A stretch of DNA of 45,712 nt, taken from the IMG/VR virus record IMGVR_UViG_3300024262_000004, positions 1-45,712 of that record; one strand, written 5' to 3'. The stretch's first letter is position 1. Every line of letters starts with the position of its first letter. The notes beneath the pieces were generated by a model. The model saw nothing but the letters and a program-made list of their open reading frames with translations. It made no database searches and was not told where the DNA came from. The position numbers and the translations under genes were made by a program. Below, piece after piece: positions 22,911-30,265 of the stretch. Source of the stretch: a virus.

Positions 22911-23462
22911 ATGAAAGTAAAAGAAAAGTTTGATTTGGAAAAAAGTCTAAAGAAAATTAAAGATGCAGAATTAGATGTTGAGTTACTAAATAGAGAGAAT
23001 GAGAAATTATGCCATGAAAATAGTCTTGAAATAGGGAAATTAGCAATTACAATTTTGAGGGAAGAAGATTTATTACAATCTGAATTGAAAAGGTCCGGAG
23101 AAGATAAACTCGAATGTAAGTTAGGTTCGATTAGTTTTAAGGTCATGCCTGACTCTTGGGTTTATAACGAAGAAGTTTTAATGGCTTGGATTATTTCTTT
23201 ACCTGCAAGATTAAAGAATATGTTCCTCAAAGTTACCACCACAATTAAGAAAGCCGATTTAAAGAAACAAATCATGTCCGATAATGATGTGTTATTCGAG
23301 AAAAGCAAACTTATTGATTACAAGACTGATAACATTGGATTGTTTTTACTTGAGGGAGAAGTCTTTGATCCAGATAATTCAGTAAGCCATAAAGTTGAAG
23401 GAATAGAAATTAAACATCAAGATCCGAAATTTTCAATAACAATAAAGAACTTAAAGAAATAG
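22911..23462 (+). CDS. Gam-like host-nuclease inhibitor
   Basis: The start is ATG 22911 (AAGGAGGGG at 22894-22902). The 183 residues show the Mu Gam-type plan: an N-terminal coiled coil (about 5-65), the turn 'KLGSISFKVMPDSWVYNEEVLMAWI', a region of type 'TIKKADLKKQI' and a final 'VEGIEIKHQDPKFSITI'. Gam proteins bind double-stranded DNA ends and block RecBCD-like nucleases. Its place beside an ssDNA-binding protein supports a recombination and replication module. Confidence 0.7.
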   Translation: MKVKEKFDLEKSLKKIKDAELDVELLNRENEKLCHENSLEIGKLAITILREEDLLQSELKRSGEDKLECKLGSISFKVMPDSWVYNEEVLMAWIISLPARLKNMFLKVTTTIKKADLKKQIMSDNDVLFEKSKLIDYKTDNIGLFLLEGEVFDPDNSVSHKVEGIEIKHQDPKFSITIKNLKK

Positions 23463-23478
23463 AAAGAAGGTGTAATTT

Positions 23479-23643
23479 TTGATTAACTTAAAAAATCTTC
23501 GGAAAGTATTAGAAGAACAATTTAACCCATCAGGCAGGAGAGTGACCATAGAAAGAAAAAAGAAAATGGTTTTAGAAGAAATGAAGTATGGAAAGATTAA
23601 GTGTAAAAGAGTGAATTATATCAAGATTGAAATCATAGAATAA
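23479..23643 (+). CDS. Small basic hypothetical protein
   Basis: This 54-residue protein starts at TTG 23479 after GAAGGTG (starts MINLKNLRKVLEEQFN). It is rich in Lys and Arg in the middle ('RRVTIERKKKMVLEEMK'). Unrecognised. Confidence 0.5.
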   Translation: MINLKNLRKVLEEQFNPSGRRVTIERKKKMVLEEMKYGKIKCKRVNYIKIEIIE

Positions 23644-23679
23644 TGTTTAGCGGAGAAACATTTAAAAGGAGGTAAAAAT

Positions 23680-23835
23680 ATGAAAAAAGAAAAGCTCGAC
23701 CAGTTAAAACAATTAGAAATAGTTTTCCAACAAATACTTAAAAAACATTTTGGTGGTAACTATGATGATTATTACGTTAGAAATGTAACAAAAGAATTGT
23801 TACTTGAAGTAAAAATAAGGATACCTAATAAGTAA
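23680..23835 (+). CDS. Small hypothetical protein
   Basis: This 51-residue protein (starts MKKEKLDQLKQLEIVF) follows AAAAGGAGGT. Predicted helical. Unrecognised. The HNH gene begins 31 bases downstream. Confidence 0.55.
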   Translation: MKKEKLDQLKQLEIVFQQILKKHFGGNYDDYYVRNVTKELLLEVKIRIPNK

Positions 23836-23866
23836 AAAATTAAAAAATAAAAAGGGAGTGAAGTAA

Positions 23867-24292
23867 ATGCCCTGTAAAGACTTAGAGAAGAGAAGAGAAT
23901 ACCAAAATAAATATTATCATGAAAATAGTAAAAAAATAAATGAAGTTAGTAAGAGGTGGCGTGATAACACTCCTGAAAAACAGAAAGAATATTCTATAAA
24001 ATATCGTGAAAGAAAAGCAAAAACAGATAAGCAACGTCGTGAAAGAGTTAAAAAATATGTTAACTATTATAAGCTATCTAAAGGTTGTGCTATTTGTGGA
24101 TACAGAAAATGCGTAGAAGCTTTAGTTTTTCACCATATAGATAACGGAAACAAAAAATTTGATGTAGCTTCTGTTGCTAAAAATGGTGCGAATATCGAAA
24201 GAATTAAAAATGAAATTGATAAATGTATGGTTCTGTGTAGTAATTGCCATGCAGAACTACATACAAAAATAAGAAAAAAGGAGAAAAAATAA
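23867..24292 (+). CDS. HNH endonuclease
   Basis: This 141-residue protein has an N-terminal Lys/Tyr-rich module ('EYQNKYYHEN', residues about 10-65). A full HNH zinc-finger core follows: CAICG (about 76-80), 'FHHIDNGNKKFD' and 'CMVLCSNCHAELH'. It abuts the next gene with no spacer (TAA then ATG at 24293). It probably entered between the small early genes and the ssDNA-binding protein without harming either. Confidence 0.85.
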   Translation: MPCKDLEKRREYQNKYYHENSKKINEVSKRWRDNTPEKQKEYSIKYRERKAKTDKQRRERVKKYVNYYKLSKGCAICGYRKCVEALVFHHIDNGNKKFDVASVAKNGANIERIKNEIDKCMVLCSNCHAELHTKIRKKEKK

Positions 24293-25435
24293 ATGAAAAT
24301 TAATCAAGTAAAGGAATTAGATGATGGTGTTAGTGGAATCACCATCGAAGGGAAAATTATTAAAACACCAAAACCACCTAATAATGGCGAATATGGTTGG
24401 TCGCAAATGATTATCCTTAAAGACGATACAGGTGAAATAGGTTCCTGGATAAACATTGAGAGTGCAGAAAGTGCTTATAAGGTAGGACAATATCTTAAAG
24501 TTCAGGGTAAGGTGAGTAAATATAAGAAAGGGGATAAACAAGGTGTATCGCTTAATGGAAAGGTTTTAGAAGAAATTGTAAAAGATGAAGATGTTTCGCA
24601 AGAGAAAAATAGTGCAGATGAAGAAACCTCTTCAACTAATTATGGAACCAAAGACAATTACTGGGAAAAGAAATTCAAGTATGAAATCCAGAGAGACCCA
24701 AAGGTTCAATTAGTCATAGTCAGACAGTGTGCCATCAAAGCTGCTACTGAATTAGCTTGTAGTGGTAGTAGTTTTGTAAAAAACAAAAAAGATTTTTATA
24801 ATTGGGCGGATGAAATAGAAGCTCATATCTTTAGAGATATTGATTTAATGGCTGATTCTTCTGTAGCTATTTTAGGTGGGGAGATAGTCGGAACTCAAGA
24901 AGATGGAACTCCTAAAGTAGAAACCAAAGAAGCCCGTCTAACTAAAGCAAGTGAAGCAGTAGGTGAAACAAGATTTAAACCTGCCTCTACTCTACAGAAG
25001 AATAAAATCTTTGGCTATAGAGATGAAAAGGGTTGGCATAAAGGCATGATTGAATCAAGGTACATAGAGAAAGATGAAATCCGAGAAATCGGAGACCCCA
25101 AGAATTTATCTGTAGAAAAAGCAAGTGAATGGTTAGCTATGTGGTGGGGAGATATTTCAGACCCAGAGGATATCGGGGCAAGAAAGCAAAGAGAAATTGA
25201 TAACCCCAGAGATGAAAATGGGAAGCCCGTATCTGCCCTTGTAAAAGGTGATAAAACTTCTCTTTCAAAAGATATCTTAATTGATGAAATCAATGCTTTA
25301 AGAAGAGAGAATTATTTGGTTGACGATGAGAAGTTTGAGAAGGAAATGGGCTATAATCCTAAACTTGAAAATTTAACCGAGAAGGAACTTACCAAGCTAA
25401 AGGAAATATTGAAACAATATAATCCGTTAGCTTAG
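24293..25435 (+). CDS. OB-fold ssDNA-binding protein
   Basis: This 380-residue protein has an N-terminal OB-fold at about residues 8-92: 'GVSGITIEGKIIKTPKPP', 'WSQMIILKDDTGEIGSWINI', 'VGQYLKVQGKVSKYKK'. That is the pattern of RPA/tRNA-anti type nucleic-acid binding. A helical domain at about 125-190 ('DPKVQLVIVRQCAIKAATELA') is shared by phage single-strand binding proteins. The C-terminal third is unfamiliar and charged. Likely coats ssDNA at the replication fork and works with the O-like initiator and Gam-like protein. Confidence 0.65.
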   Translation: MKINQVKELDDGVSGITIEGKIIKTPKPPNNGEYGWSQMIILKDDTGEIGSWINIESAESAYKVGQYLKVQGKVSKYKKGDKQGVSLNGKVLEEIVKDEDVSQEKNSADEETSSTNYGTKDNYWEKKFKYEIQRDPKVQLVIVRQCAIKAATELACSGSSFVKNKKDFYNWADEIEAHIFRDIDLMADSSVAILGGEIVGTQEDGTPKVETKEARLTKASEAVGETRFKPASTLQKNKIFGYRDEKGWHKGMIESRYIEKDEIREIGDPKNLSVEKASEWLAMWWGDISDPEDIGARKQREIDNPRDENGKPVSALVKGDKTSLSKDILIDEINALRRENYLVDDEKFEKEMGYNPKLENLTEKELTKLKEILKQYNPLA

Positions 25436-25440
25436 AATAA

Positions 25441-25513
25441 TTGCCTGCCCTGTATAGCTCTGGTAAATATAGATTCAGAAACATATCAACGAAACAACTG
25501 TCAGGGCAGGTAA
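25441..25513 (+). ncRNA. Structured intergenic RNA, family member A
   Basis: CCTGCCCTG (25444-25452) pairs perfectly with CAGGGCAGG (25502-25510), and flanking TTG/TAA can extend the stem. The enclosed 49 bases start with TATAGC then TCTGGTAAA, a D-arm-like loop shared with member C. It occupies most of the gap between the OB-fold gene and a small membrane peptide. Confidence 0.6.
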
Positions 25514-25533
25514 ATTTAAAAGAGGTAAATAAT

Positions 25534-25620
25534 ATGATATTTTTGCGTTATGTACTTTTGCCGACTATTATTTTGGTTGCGATATGGCTTTTAATATTTA
25601 GATTAATAGGATTAATATAA
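25534..25620 (+). CDS. 28-residue membrane peptide
   Basis: The peptide (starts MIFLRYVLLPTIILVA) is one hydrophobic segment after AGAGGT. It lies between structured RNAs A and B. Function unknown. Confidence 0.45.
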   Translation: MIFLRYVLLPTIILVAIWLLIFRLIGLI

Positions 25621-25653
25621 CAAATTCTCGGAGGGAGAAAAGAGGTGAATGAA

Positions 25654-25857
25654 ATGGAATTAACAGAAAAAAATAAAAAATATATTGATAGCCTATCATA
25701 CGAACAATTATTATCTCGTTGGAGGTTTGCTCCATCAGGAGACCCTTGGTTTCAAGGAGAAACAGGAGATTATTGGGGTAGTGCCATGAATAAGAAAAAG
25801 GAAGAGATTGGACAAGTTGAGGCTGTTAATGTATCTAAAGATATTGGCTGGAATTAA
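25654..25857 (+). CDS. Small conserved phage protein
   Basis: ATG 25654 is preferred to GTG 25645 because AGAGGTG lies just before it. The 67 residues contain 'IDSLSYEQLLSRWRFAPSGDPWFQGETGDYW', a motif I recognise from small proteins in many phages of Firmicutes-type hosts. Role unknown. It lies between RNAs A and B. Confidence 0.7.
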   Translation: MELTEKNKKYIDSLSYEQLLSRWRFAPSGDPWFQGETGDYWGSAMNKKKEEIGQVEAVNVSKDIGWN

Positions 25858-25868
25858 AAAGAAAATTA

Positions 25869-25959
25869 CTTGCCCTGTAACGTGAAAGCGTTAGGTTTGG
25901 ACTACGGTAATGCAGGTGTGGAGAAGGTTACCATGTGGGGGTAGCATGGTCAGGGCAGG
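25869..25959 (+). ncRNA. Structured intergenic RNA, family member B (cloverleaf-like)
   Basis: CTTGCCCTG (25869-25877) pairs with CAGGGCAGG (25951-25959). Inside lie three hairpins: TAACG/CGTTA (25878-25893, loop TGAAAG), GGTAA/TTACC (25906-25932) and CCATG/CATGG (25931-25949). The plan resembles a tRNA cloverleaf, but there is no TTCRANT T-loop. Visibly richer in G and C than surrounding genes. Confidence 0.65.
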
Positions 25960-25970
25960 AAGGAGCAAAA

Positions 25971-26105
25971 ATGAAATCAGTCAAAAAAGTATACGAGTTT
26001 ATAATCATAATTTTACTTGCAATTATTATTGTAACACCTGAGATTATATATTCTTGTTTACTTGAGGTAAGGGATTGGATAAAGGCAGGTAAACTTAATG
26101 GCTAA
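25971..26105 (+). CDS. Small membrane protein
   Basis: This 44-residue protein (starts MKSVKKVYEFIIIILL) has one membrane segment and the site AAGGAG. Its 3' end overlaps the start of the replication initiator by 8 bases, implying coupling. Confidence 0.55.
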   Translation: MKSVKKVYEFIIIILLAIIIVTPEIIYSCLLEVRDWIKAGKLNG

Positions 26106-27126
26106 CCCCCAGAGAGAAAACGGTCATGTAGACATAGCAAATGAATTAGTAGAAGCATTTGCAAAATACTATCCCAGCCATAGTGAAGGACAGATTATTT
26201 GGGCTATCCTAAGAAAAACCTATGGCTGGCACAAAAAAGAAGATCCTATTTCAATTACTCAGATAATGGAAATGACTGGGATAAGTAGGAGAATGGTTAT
26301 TTATTCTCTACAAAATCTTGAGGCAAAAAGAATAATAATCATAAAAAGAAAGAAAGGTAGAGGTATAAAAAATGAAGTAAATACAATAAGTTTACAGAAA
26401 AACTATGATTTATGGGTAGTGCAAGAAAAAAGTAAGCAGTATCGGAAAGCATTGGAAACAAGGAAAAAATCATATAGAAAATCAAAAGATTTAGTAGTGC
26501 AAGAAACAGTTAGTAGTGCAAGAAATGAAAATTTAGTAGTGCAAGAAATCGAAAAAGAGGTTAAATTTCTTGCACCCACAAAAGAAACTAATACAAAAGA
26601 AACTATTACAAAAACAAAGGGTGATGTTTTTATCGAGGTATGGAAAGAATTTAAGGTTATGAGAAAGAAGATAAAAAAGCCAATGACAGAAAGAGCAGAA
26701 GAGTTGCTAATAAAAAAATTAAATACTTTAAGTGATGATGAAGAAGAACAGATTGCCATACTTAACCAGAGTATTATGAATTGCTGGCTGGGGGTTTTTC
26801 CGCTGAAGGAAGACCCGAAAAACGATAAGTATGATAATGAGGTTAAAGTGATAATTGACTATTTAAACGAAAAGGCAAATAAAAATTATTCAATGAACAT
26901 ACCTGATAAAACATATATCATCACTCGTTTAAAAGAAGGTCGTCCCATAGAGGACTTCAAAAAGATAATAGATATAAAGTGTGATAAATGGAGAGGTAAA
27001 TACAACAAAGAAGGCAATCCCTTAGAGGACTATTTAACGCCTAAAACTTTATTTGGAATAAATTTTGAAAATTATTTAAATGAGACTGAAGAAGATAAGT
27101 ACGCTAAATATATAAAAAAGGAGTAA
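26098..27126 (+). CDS. Replication initiator, phage O-like with DnaD-type C-terminus
   Basis: This 342-residue protein has an N-terminal winged-helix domain of the phage replication protein O type (about 5-95: 'NGHVDIANELVEAFAKYYPS', 'QIIWAILRKTYGWHKKEDPIS', 'GISRRMVIYSLQNLEAKRII'). A repetitive linker with three 'VVQE' motifs (about 107-150) follows. The C-terminal domain has the conserved phage-replisome pattern 'VIIDYLNEKANKNY...LKEGRPIEDFKKIID...YLTPKTLFG..FENYLN' (about 258-332). It binds the origin and loads the host helicase. Its linker DNA holds the iterons at 26416-26575, so the gene carries its own origin as lambda O does. Confidence 0.85.
   Translation: MANPQRENGHVDIANELVEAFAKYYPSHSEGQIIWAILRKTYGWHKKEDPISITQIMEMTGISRRMVIYSLQNLEAKRIIIIKRKKGRGIKNEVNTISLQKNYDLWVVQEKSKQYRKALETRKKSYRKSKDLVVQETVSSARNENLVVQEIEKEVKFLAPTKETNTKETITKTKGDVFIEVWKEFKVMRKKIKKPMTERAEELLIKKLNTLSDDEEEQIAILNQSIMNCWLGVFPLKEDPKNDKYDNEVKVIIDYLNEKANKNYSMNIPDKTYIITRLKEGRPIEDFKKIIDIKCDKWRGKYNKEGNPLEDYLTPKTLFGINFENYLNETEEDKYAKYIKKE
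26416..26575. repeat. Iterons: predicted replication origin inside initiator gene
   Basis: GTAGTGCAAGAAA occurs four times in direct orientation at 26416, 26494, 26513 and 26536. An inverted partial copy, TTTCTTGCAC, lies at 26566-26575. An AT-rich stretch with two copies of AAAAGAAACTAWTAC follows at about 26579-26612, a candidate unwinding element. Confidence 0.8.
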
Positions 27127-27127
27127 T

Positions 27128-27143
27128 GATTCGCAAGCGAATC
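27128..27143. repeat. 16-nt hairpin repeat upstream of ribosome site
   Basis: GATTCGCAAGCGAATC is a perfect 6-bp stem around CAAG, directly before AAAAGGAGG of the gene at 27158. Confidence 0.75.
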
Positions 27144-27157
27144 AAAAGGAGGAAAAT

Positions 27158-27556
27158 ATGATAACTGATAATTATATTAACCAGTGTGAACAGGCAGAGG
27201 AGATACAGAAGTTATGCCAATTTAAAAAAGGAGATTGGTTCTATAACGGGGAAAAACCTGTTTTATTCTGCAAGTCTGGTTTAGGAAGTTTTAATCCACA
27301 TGAACATAAATGGCTACCCACACTCGAACAGCTATTTGAGTTAGCACACAAGGAACTCAATAAAGAGGCTTATTATAAAGCTAAGGAATATGAAATTATA
27401 GCAGATTTTATTGAATGGATGCTTAATTGTGACATCGATAGATACAAAGATTTTAATTTAGATTTTAACGATACAAAAAGCTGTTTATTGATTCATATAA
27501 TGGAAAGGTTTTATAAAAAAGCCTGGACTGGCGAAAAATGGGAGGCGATAAAATAA
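27158..27556 (+). CDS. Conserved phage hypothetical protein
   Basis: This 132-residue protein (starts MITDNYINQCEQAEEI) has the order 'CEQAEEIQKLC.FKKGDWFY..', 'EHKWLPTLEQLFEL' and a C-terminal 'YKKAWTGEKWEAIK'. That plan is recurrent in small early proteins of Firmicutes phages. No catalytic residues are evident. The ribosome site AAAAGGAGG follows a 16-nt hairpin repeat. Confidence 0.65.
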   Translation: MITDNYINQCEQAEEIQKLCQFKKGDWFYNGEKPVLFCKSGLGSFNPHEHKWLPTLEQLFELAHKELNKEAYYKAKEYEIIADFIEWMLNCDIDRYKDFNLDFNDTKSCLLIHIMERFYKKAWTGEKWEAIK

Positions 27557-27967
27557 ATGGAAATAACTTCACCATCAGGACAATACTCTACGACTTTAAA
27601 TCAAATGCTTAAACAATTAAAGCACAGAGAGATAACCTTAGACGAATATCTTATAAAGTGTGCTTACTGGGGGATGAGGGCTTTAGATGATATATATTTT
27701 ATGTCTTTACCTTCTAAAACTTCAGAGGTCAGGGAGTATGAGGATTTATCTTATTATAAAAGAGAAAAGTTAACTCAAGAGTTTTATTCAGACAACCCAG
27801 GGATAATGTGGTATTACGATAAAGTTAATTATGTCAAAGTTCAAAATAAAACGAGTTTTTTTAAGTTGGAGAGTATAAAAAAGAATCTACCTAAAACTGA
27901 TATAAAAAATCATGAGAAGTTAGATATGAGAATATTAGAGTTTAAAGAAAAAATGGAGGGATATTAA
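27557..27967 (+). CDS. Hypothetical protein
   Basis: This 136-residue protein begins directly after the previous stop (TAA ATG) and is therefore coupled. It is Tyr- and Lys-rich and mostly helical (starts MEITSPSGQYSTTLNQ). No family recognised. Confidence 0.6.
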   Translation: MEITSPSGQYSTTLNQMLKQLKHREITLDEYLIKCAYWGMRALDDIYFMSLPSKTSEVREYEDLSYYKREKLTQEFYSDNPGIMWYYDKVNYVKVQNKTSFFKLESIKKNLPKTDIKNHEKLDMRILEFKEKMEGY

Positions 27968-27968
27968 A

Positions 27969-28094
27969 ATGGAAACTTTAAAGATAATGGCTTGTGTAGT
28001 AGTTTTAATTAATAGTCTTATTGAAGTTATTACACATAAGAGGATTACTGAAAAAGCCTTGTTATGGTTGATATTATTTTGGGTAATAAAATAA
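27969..28094 (+). CDS. Small membrane protein
   Basis: This 41-residue protein (starts METLKIMACVVVLIN) starts one base after the previous stop and has two short hydrophobic segments. No family recognised. Confidence 0.5.
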   Translation: METLKIMACVVVLINSLIEVITHKRITEKALLWLILFWVIK

Positions 28095-28111
28095 AAATGG
28101 AGGTTTATTAA

Positions 28112-28345
28112 ATGAAAAATGAATGGACTAAAAGATTAAAGGAATTAGAAGCGGAGAATACAAAGTTAAAAACAGAGAATGTGAAACTAAAGGCGTATAA
28201 GGCGATAGTGGAAAATATGAAATTAGGGTTTAAAAACAATAAATTCTTTTTCACTGTAATAACAGAAGACCATCCAATTAAATATGCGAGGTGGTTTTTA
28301 GAGGATTTAGAGCAAAAATACTTCCCGAAAGGAATAAACCAATGA
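28112..28345 (+). CDS. Small coiled-coil protein
   Basis: This 77-residue protein has a heptad-rich N-terminus ('ELEAENTKLKTENVKLKAYK', residues 10-30) and a C-terminal 'ARWFLEDLEQKYFPK'. It overlaps the next gene in an ATGA junction. Part of the run of small early genes. Confidence 0.6.
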   Translation: MKNEWTKRLKELEAENTKLKTENVKLKAYKAIVENMKLGFKNNKFFFTVITEDHPIKYARWFLEDLEQKYFPKGINQ

Positions 28346-28488
28346 GTTTAAAATGGGGAAATGAAAGATTAAAAGGTTTTAGTAAACCAGTCAAAAAGGC
28401 TGAACGAGATTGGTCTTGGTGGGCTTTATTTGCTACGGTAGTGCTTATGGAAGTTATCTTTATACTGAAATGGACAGGGAGGATATAA
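28342..28488 (+). CDS. Small membrane protein
   Basis: ATG 28342 overlaps the previous stop. The 48 residues (starts MSLKWGNERLKGFS) carry one C-terminal membrane segment, 'WWALFATVVLMEVIFIL'. Confidence 0.55.
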   Translation: MSLKWGNERLKGFSKPVKKAERDWSWWALFATVVLMEVIFILKWTGRI

Positions 28489-28491
28489 ACG

Positions 28492-28746
28492 ATGAATACG
28501 ATAGAGTTTTGTAAAATGGCTATTCAAATGATAATAAGTGGGAATGATATTCCTTTATTACCAGAAACTAAAGGGCATTTTGAACGAATTATATCATTAC
28601 TTGAACAAGGGGAAGAAAACAAGAAGTATAAGCAGATAGTAGAAAAAATGAAGAATAAATATGATGTGTGGGTTTCACTCCCAGGATATTTTACTAACCT
28701 AACCGACTATATAAATGACATAGAAAGAGAAGTGAGAGGAGAATGA
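28492..28746 (+). CDS. Small protein of the LLxQGEENKKYK family
   Basis: This 84-residue protein contains 'IISLLEQGEENKKYKQI' (about 34-50), also found with few changes in the products of 35844-36134 and 38153-38410 (IIRLLEQGE). The rest diverges. These are paralogous small phage proteins. Function unknown. Confidence 0.65.
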   Translation: MNTIEFCKMAIQMIISGNDIPLLPETKGHFERIISLLEQGEENKKYKQIVEKMKNKYDVWVSLPGYFTNLTDYINDIEREVRGE

Positions 28747-28991
28747 AAACACTTCATTTTCATAAATTATACACTCCCTCGGATGTATCAAAAATAATAC
28801 AAAGAAAGGAGGAGGATATAGTCAAAATACTTGAAGAGGGGAGGGCAGAAGGTAAGAATTTCAGAGGATTTTGGTATATCCGGGGGCGTGAAGTTATAAA
28901 AATTCAGAAGTTATTAAAGGAGAAAGTAAAAAATGTTAGGATTCTTAATGATGGCATACAAAAAGAAAAAGAAAAGAAAACCGAGAAGTGA
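28743..28991 (+). CDS. Excisionase-like HTH protein
   Basis: This 82-residue protein overlaps the previous stop (ATGA). Residues about 10-50 match the small winged-helix plan of MerR/Xis-type binders: 'YTPSDVSKIIQRKEEDIVKILEEG' then 'FRGFWYIRGREVIKI'. No integrase is present, so a role in transcription or DNA architecture is more likely than excision. Confidence 0.6.
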   Translation: MKTLHFHKLYTPSDVSKIIQRKEEDIVKILEEGRAEGKNFRGFWYIRGREVIKIQKLLKEKVKNVRILNDGIQKEKEKKTEK

Positions 28992-29409
28992 TTTAAAAAA
29001 GTTAAATGACCATCTTGATAAATTATGGAGAGAAATTATATTACTTCGTGATGGTAACAAATGTATGAGATGTGGAAAAAGAAAATCACCGGGAAGTGGT
29101 AACTCAATCCAACCTCATCACATTTACGGAAGATCAAACTTTAGAGTTCGCTGGTGTCCTGAAAATGGGATTGCTTTATGTGGAGGTTGCCATACTCTTA
29201 CAAATCAATCAGCCCATAAAGCCCCAATAGACTTCATTAACTGGCTAAAACAAAAACGAGGGGAAGAATGGTGGTACAAATTAAGTGAAGAAGCTAATAA
29301 GGAAGGAGGTTCCCGAAAGTGGACAATAATAGAGAAGAAGGATTTGGAGATAGAACTGGAATGGACTCTACACAAGTTACAAATGAAGCATACGACAACC
29401 ATACATTAA
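28933..29409 (+). CDS. HNH endonuclease
   Basis: This 158-residue protein has CMRCGKR (about 46-52), 'QPHHIYGRSNFRVRWCPENGIALCGGCH' and a downstream 'FINWLKQKRGEEWW'. That is the CxxC...HH...CxxC core of phage HNH proteins that may act in recombination or packaging. It overlaps the HTH gene by 59 bases and the next gene by 91, which suggests long residence and not fresh insertion. Confidence 0.8.
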   Translation: MLGFLMMAYKKKKKRKPRSDLKKLNDHLDKLWREIILLRDGNKCMRCGKRKSPGSGNSIQPHHIYGRSNFRVRWCPENGIALCGGCHTLTNQSAHKAPIDFINWLKQKRGEEWWYKLSEEANKEGGSRKWTIIEKKDLEIELEWTLHKLQMKHTTTIH

Positions 29410-29822
29410 TCATCAAGCTAAAAGGAGATATAACTAAAAGTTTTTGGAATTTAGCAGTTATGTTAAAGGTTTCCAGAGACCGGAAGTATTACAAGACCTT
29501 AGGTTATGATACCTTTGAACAATATTTAGGTACACCCGAAATAAGCCTGAGTCGTGGCTATGTCTTCAAGCTAATAAAAAACTACGAGCTTTGGGTGCAA
29601 AAGTATAATGTTTCCCCTGCTAAATTAGAAGGAATAGACTCAGAGAAACTTTATTTAGCTGGTATGATAGCCACTGAAGATAACTATGAAGAGTGGATAC
29701 AGAAAGCTAAAGACTTAAGTAGGTCTGATATTAAGAGCTTGATAAGTGGAGAAGATTATGAGTATAAAATAAAATGCCCGAAGTGTGGGTATGTAGGGAA
29801 GAAAGAAGAATTTTATTCATAA
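29319..29822 (+). CDS. ParB/DUF3102-like protein with zinc ribbon
   Basis: This 167-residue protein starts at GTG 29319 (AAGGAGG 9 bases before). The central segment 'SFWNLAVMLKVSRDRKYYKTLGYDTFEQYLGTPEISLSRGYVFKLI' is shared with ParB-like/DUF3102 phage proteins. The end (CPKCGYVG) is half a zinc ribbon. Likely DNA-binding. Confidence 0.6.
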   Translation: MDNNREEGFGDRTGMDSTQVTNEAYDNHTLIIKLKGDITKSFWNLAVMLKVSRDRKYYKTLGYDTFEQYLGTPEISLSRGYVFKLIKNYELWVQKYNVSPAKLEGIDSEKLYLAGMIATEDNYEEWIQKAKDLSRSDIKSLISGEDYEYKIKCPKCGYVGKKEEFYS

Positions 29823-29836
29823 AGGGGAGGTAGAAT

Positions 29837-30262
29837 ATGCCTTATAAAGATAAAGAACAGGAGAAAGAATATCATAAACAATATTATTTAGAGCATAATG
29901 GGAAAAATAGAATCAGATTAGAGAATATAATTTATAAAAAAGGGGGAAATAGCAATTCTTGGAAAGGGGGGAGGCAAAAACATAGTAGTGGATATATTCT
30001 AATTTGGGTTGATTCCACAAACCCATTTGCTAAAATGCGGGATCATCATGATTGTATTTTAGAACACCGTTTAGTAATGGCTAAATATTTGGGTAGATGT
30101 CTTGAACCTTGGGAATTAGTCCATCATATTAATTGGATTAAAACAGACAATAGAATAGAAAATTTAGAATTGATGGATAAAAGGGAACATGCAATTTTGA
30201 ATAATAGAACGATGTTGAGAGATATACTTGGTAGATTTGTTAAGCAAATGGTTTGGGTTTAA
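29837..30262 (+). CDS. HNH endonuclease
   Basis: This 141-residue protein has the N-terminal 'EKEYHKQYYLEHNGKN' module, then the HNH_3-type core 'CILEHRLVMAKYLGRCLEPWELVHHINWIKTDNRIENLELM' at about 74-115. Homing-type endonuclease, ribosome site GGGGAGG. Confidence 0.85.
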   Translation: MPYKDKEQEKEYHKQYYLEHNGKNRIRLENIIYKKGGNSNSWKGGRQKHSSGYILIWVDSTNPFAKMRDHHDCILEHRLVMAKYLGRCLEPWELVHHINWIKTDNRIENLELMDKREHAILNNRTMLRDILGRFVKQMVWV

Positions 30263-30265
30263 GCC

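Noticed and set aside
25441-25959. MITE or inverted-repeat mobile elements as explanation for RNAs A and B
   Set aside because: The closing stems differ between family members with compensating changes, and no target-site duplication is visible. RNA pairing is the better explanation, though mobility is not excluded.
26416-26575. CRISPR-like repeat array
   Set aside because: Repeats are only 13 bp, irregularly spaced and inside the initiator gene. They are better explained as iterons. No cas genes or other arrays were seen.
28743-28991. Excisionase of an integration module
   Set aside because: The HTH fits, but no tyrosine or serine integrase and no attachment-site-like repeat was found anywhere in the circle.
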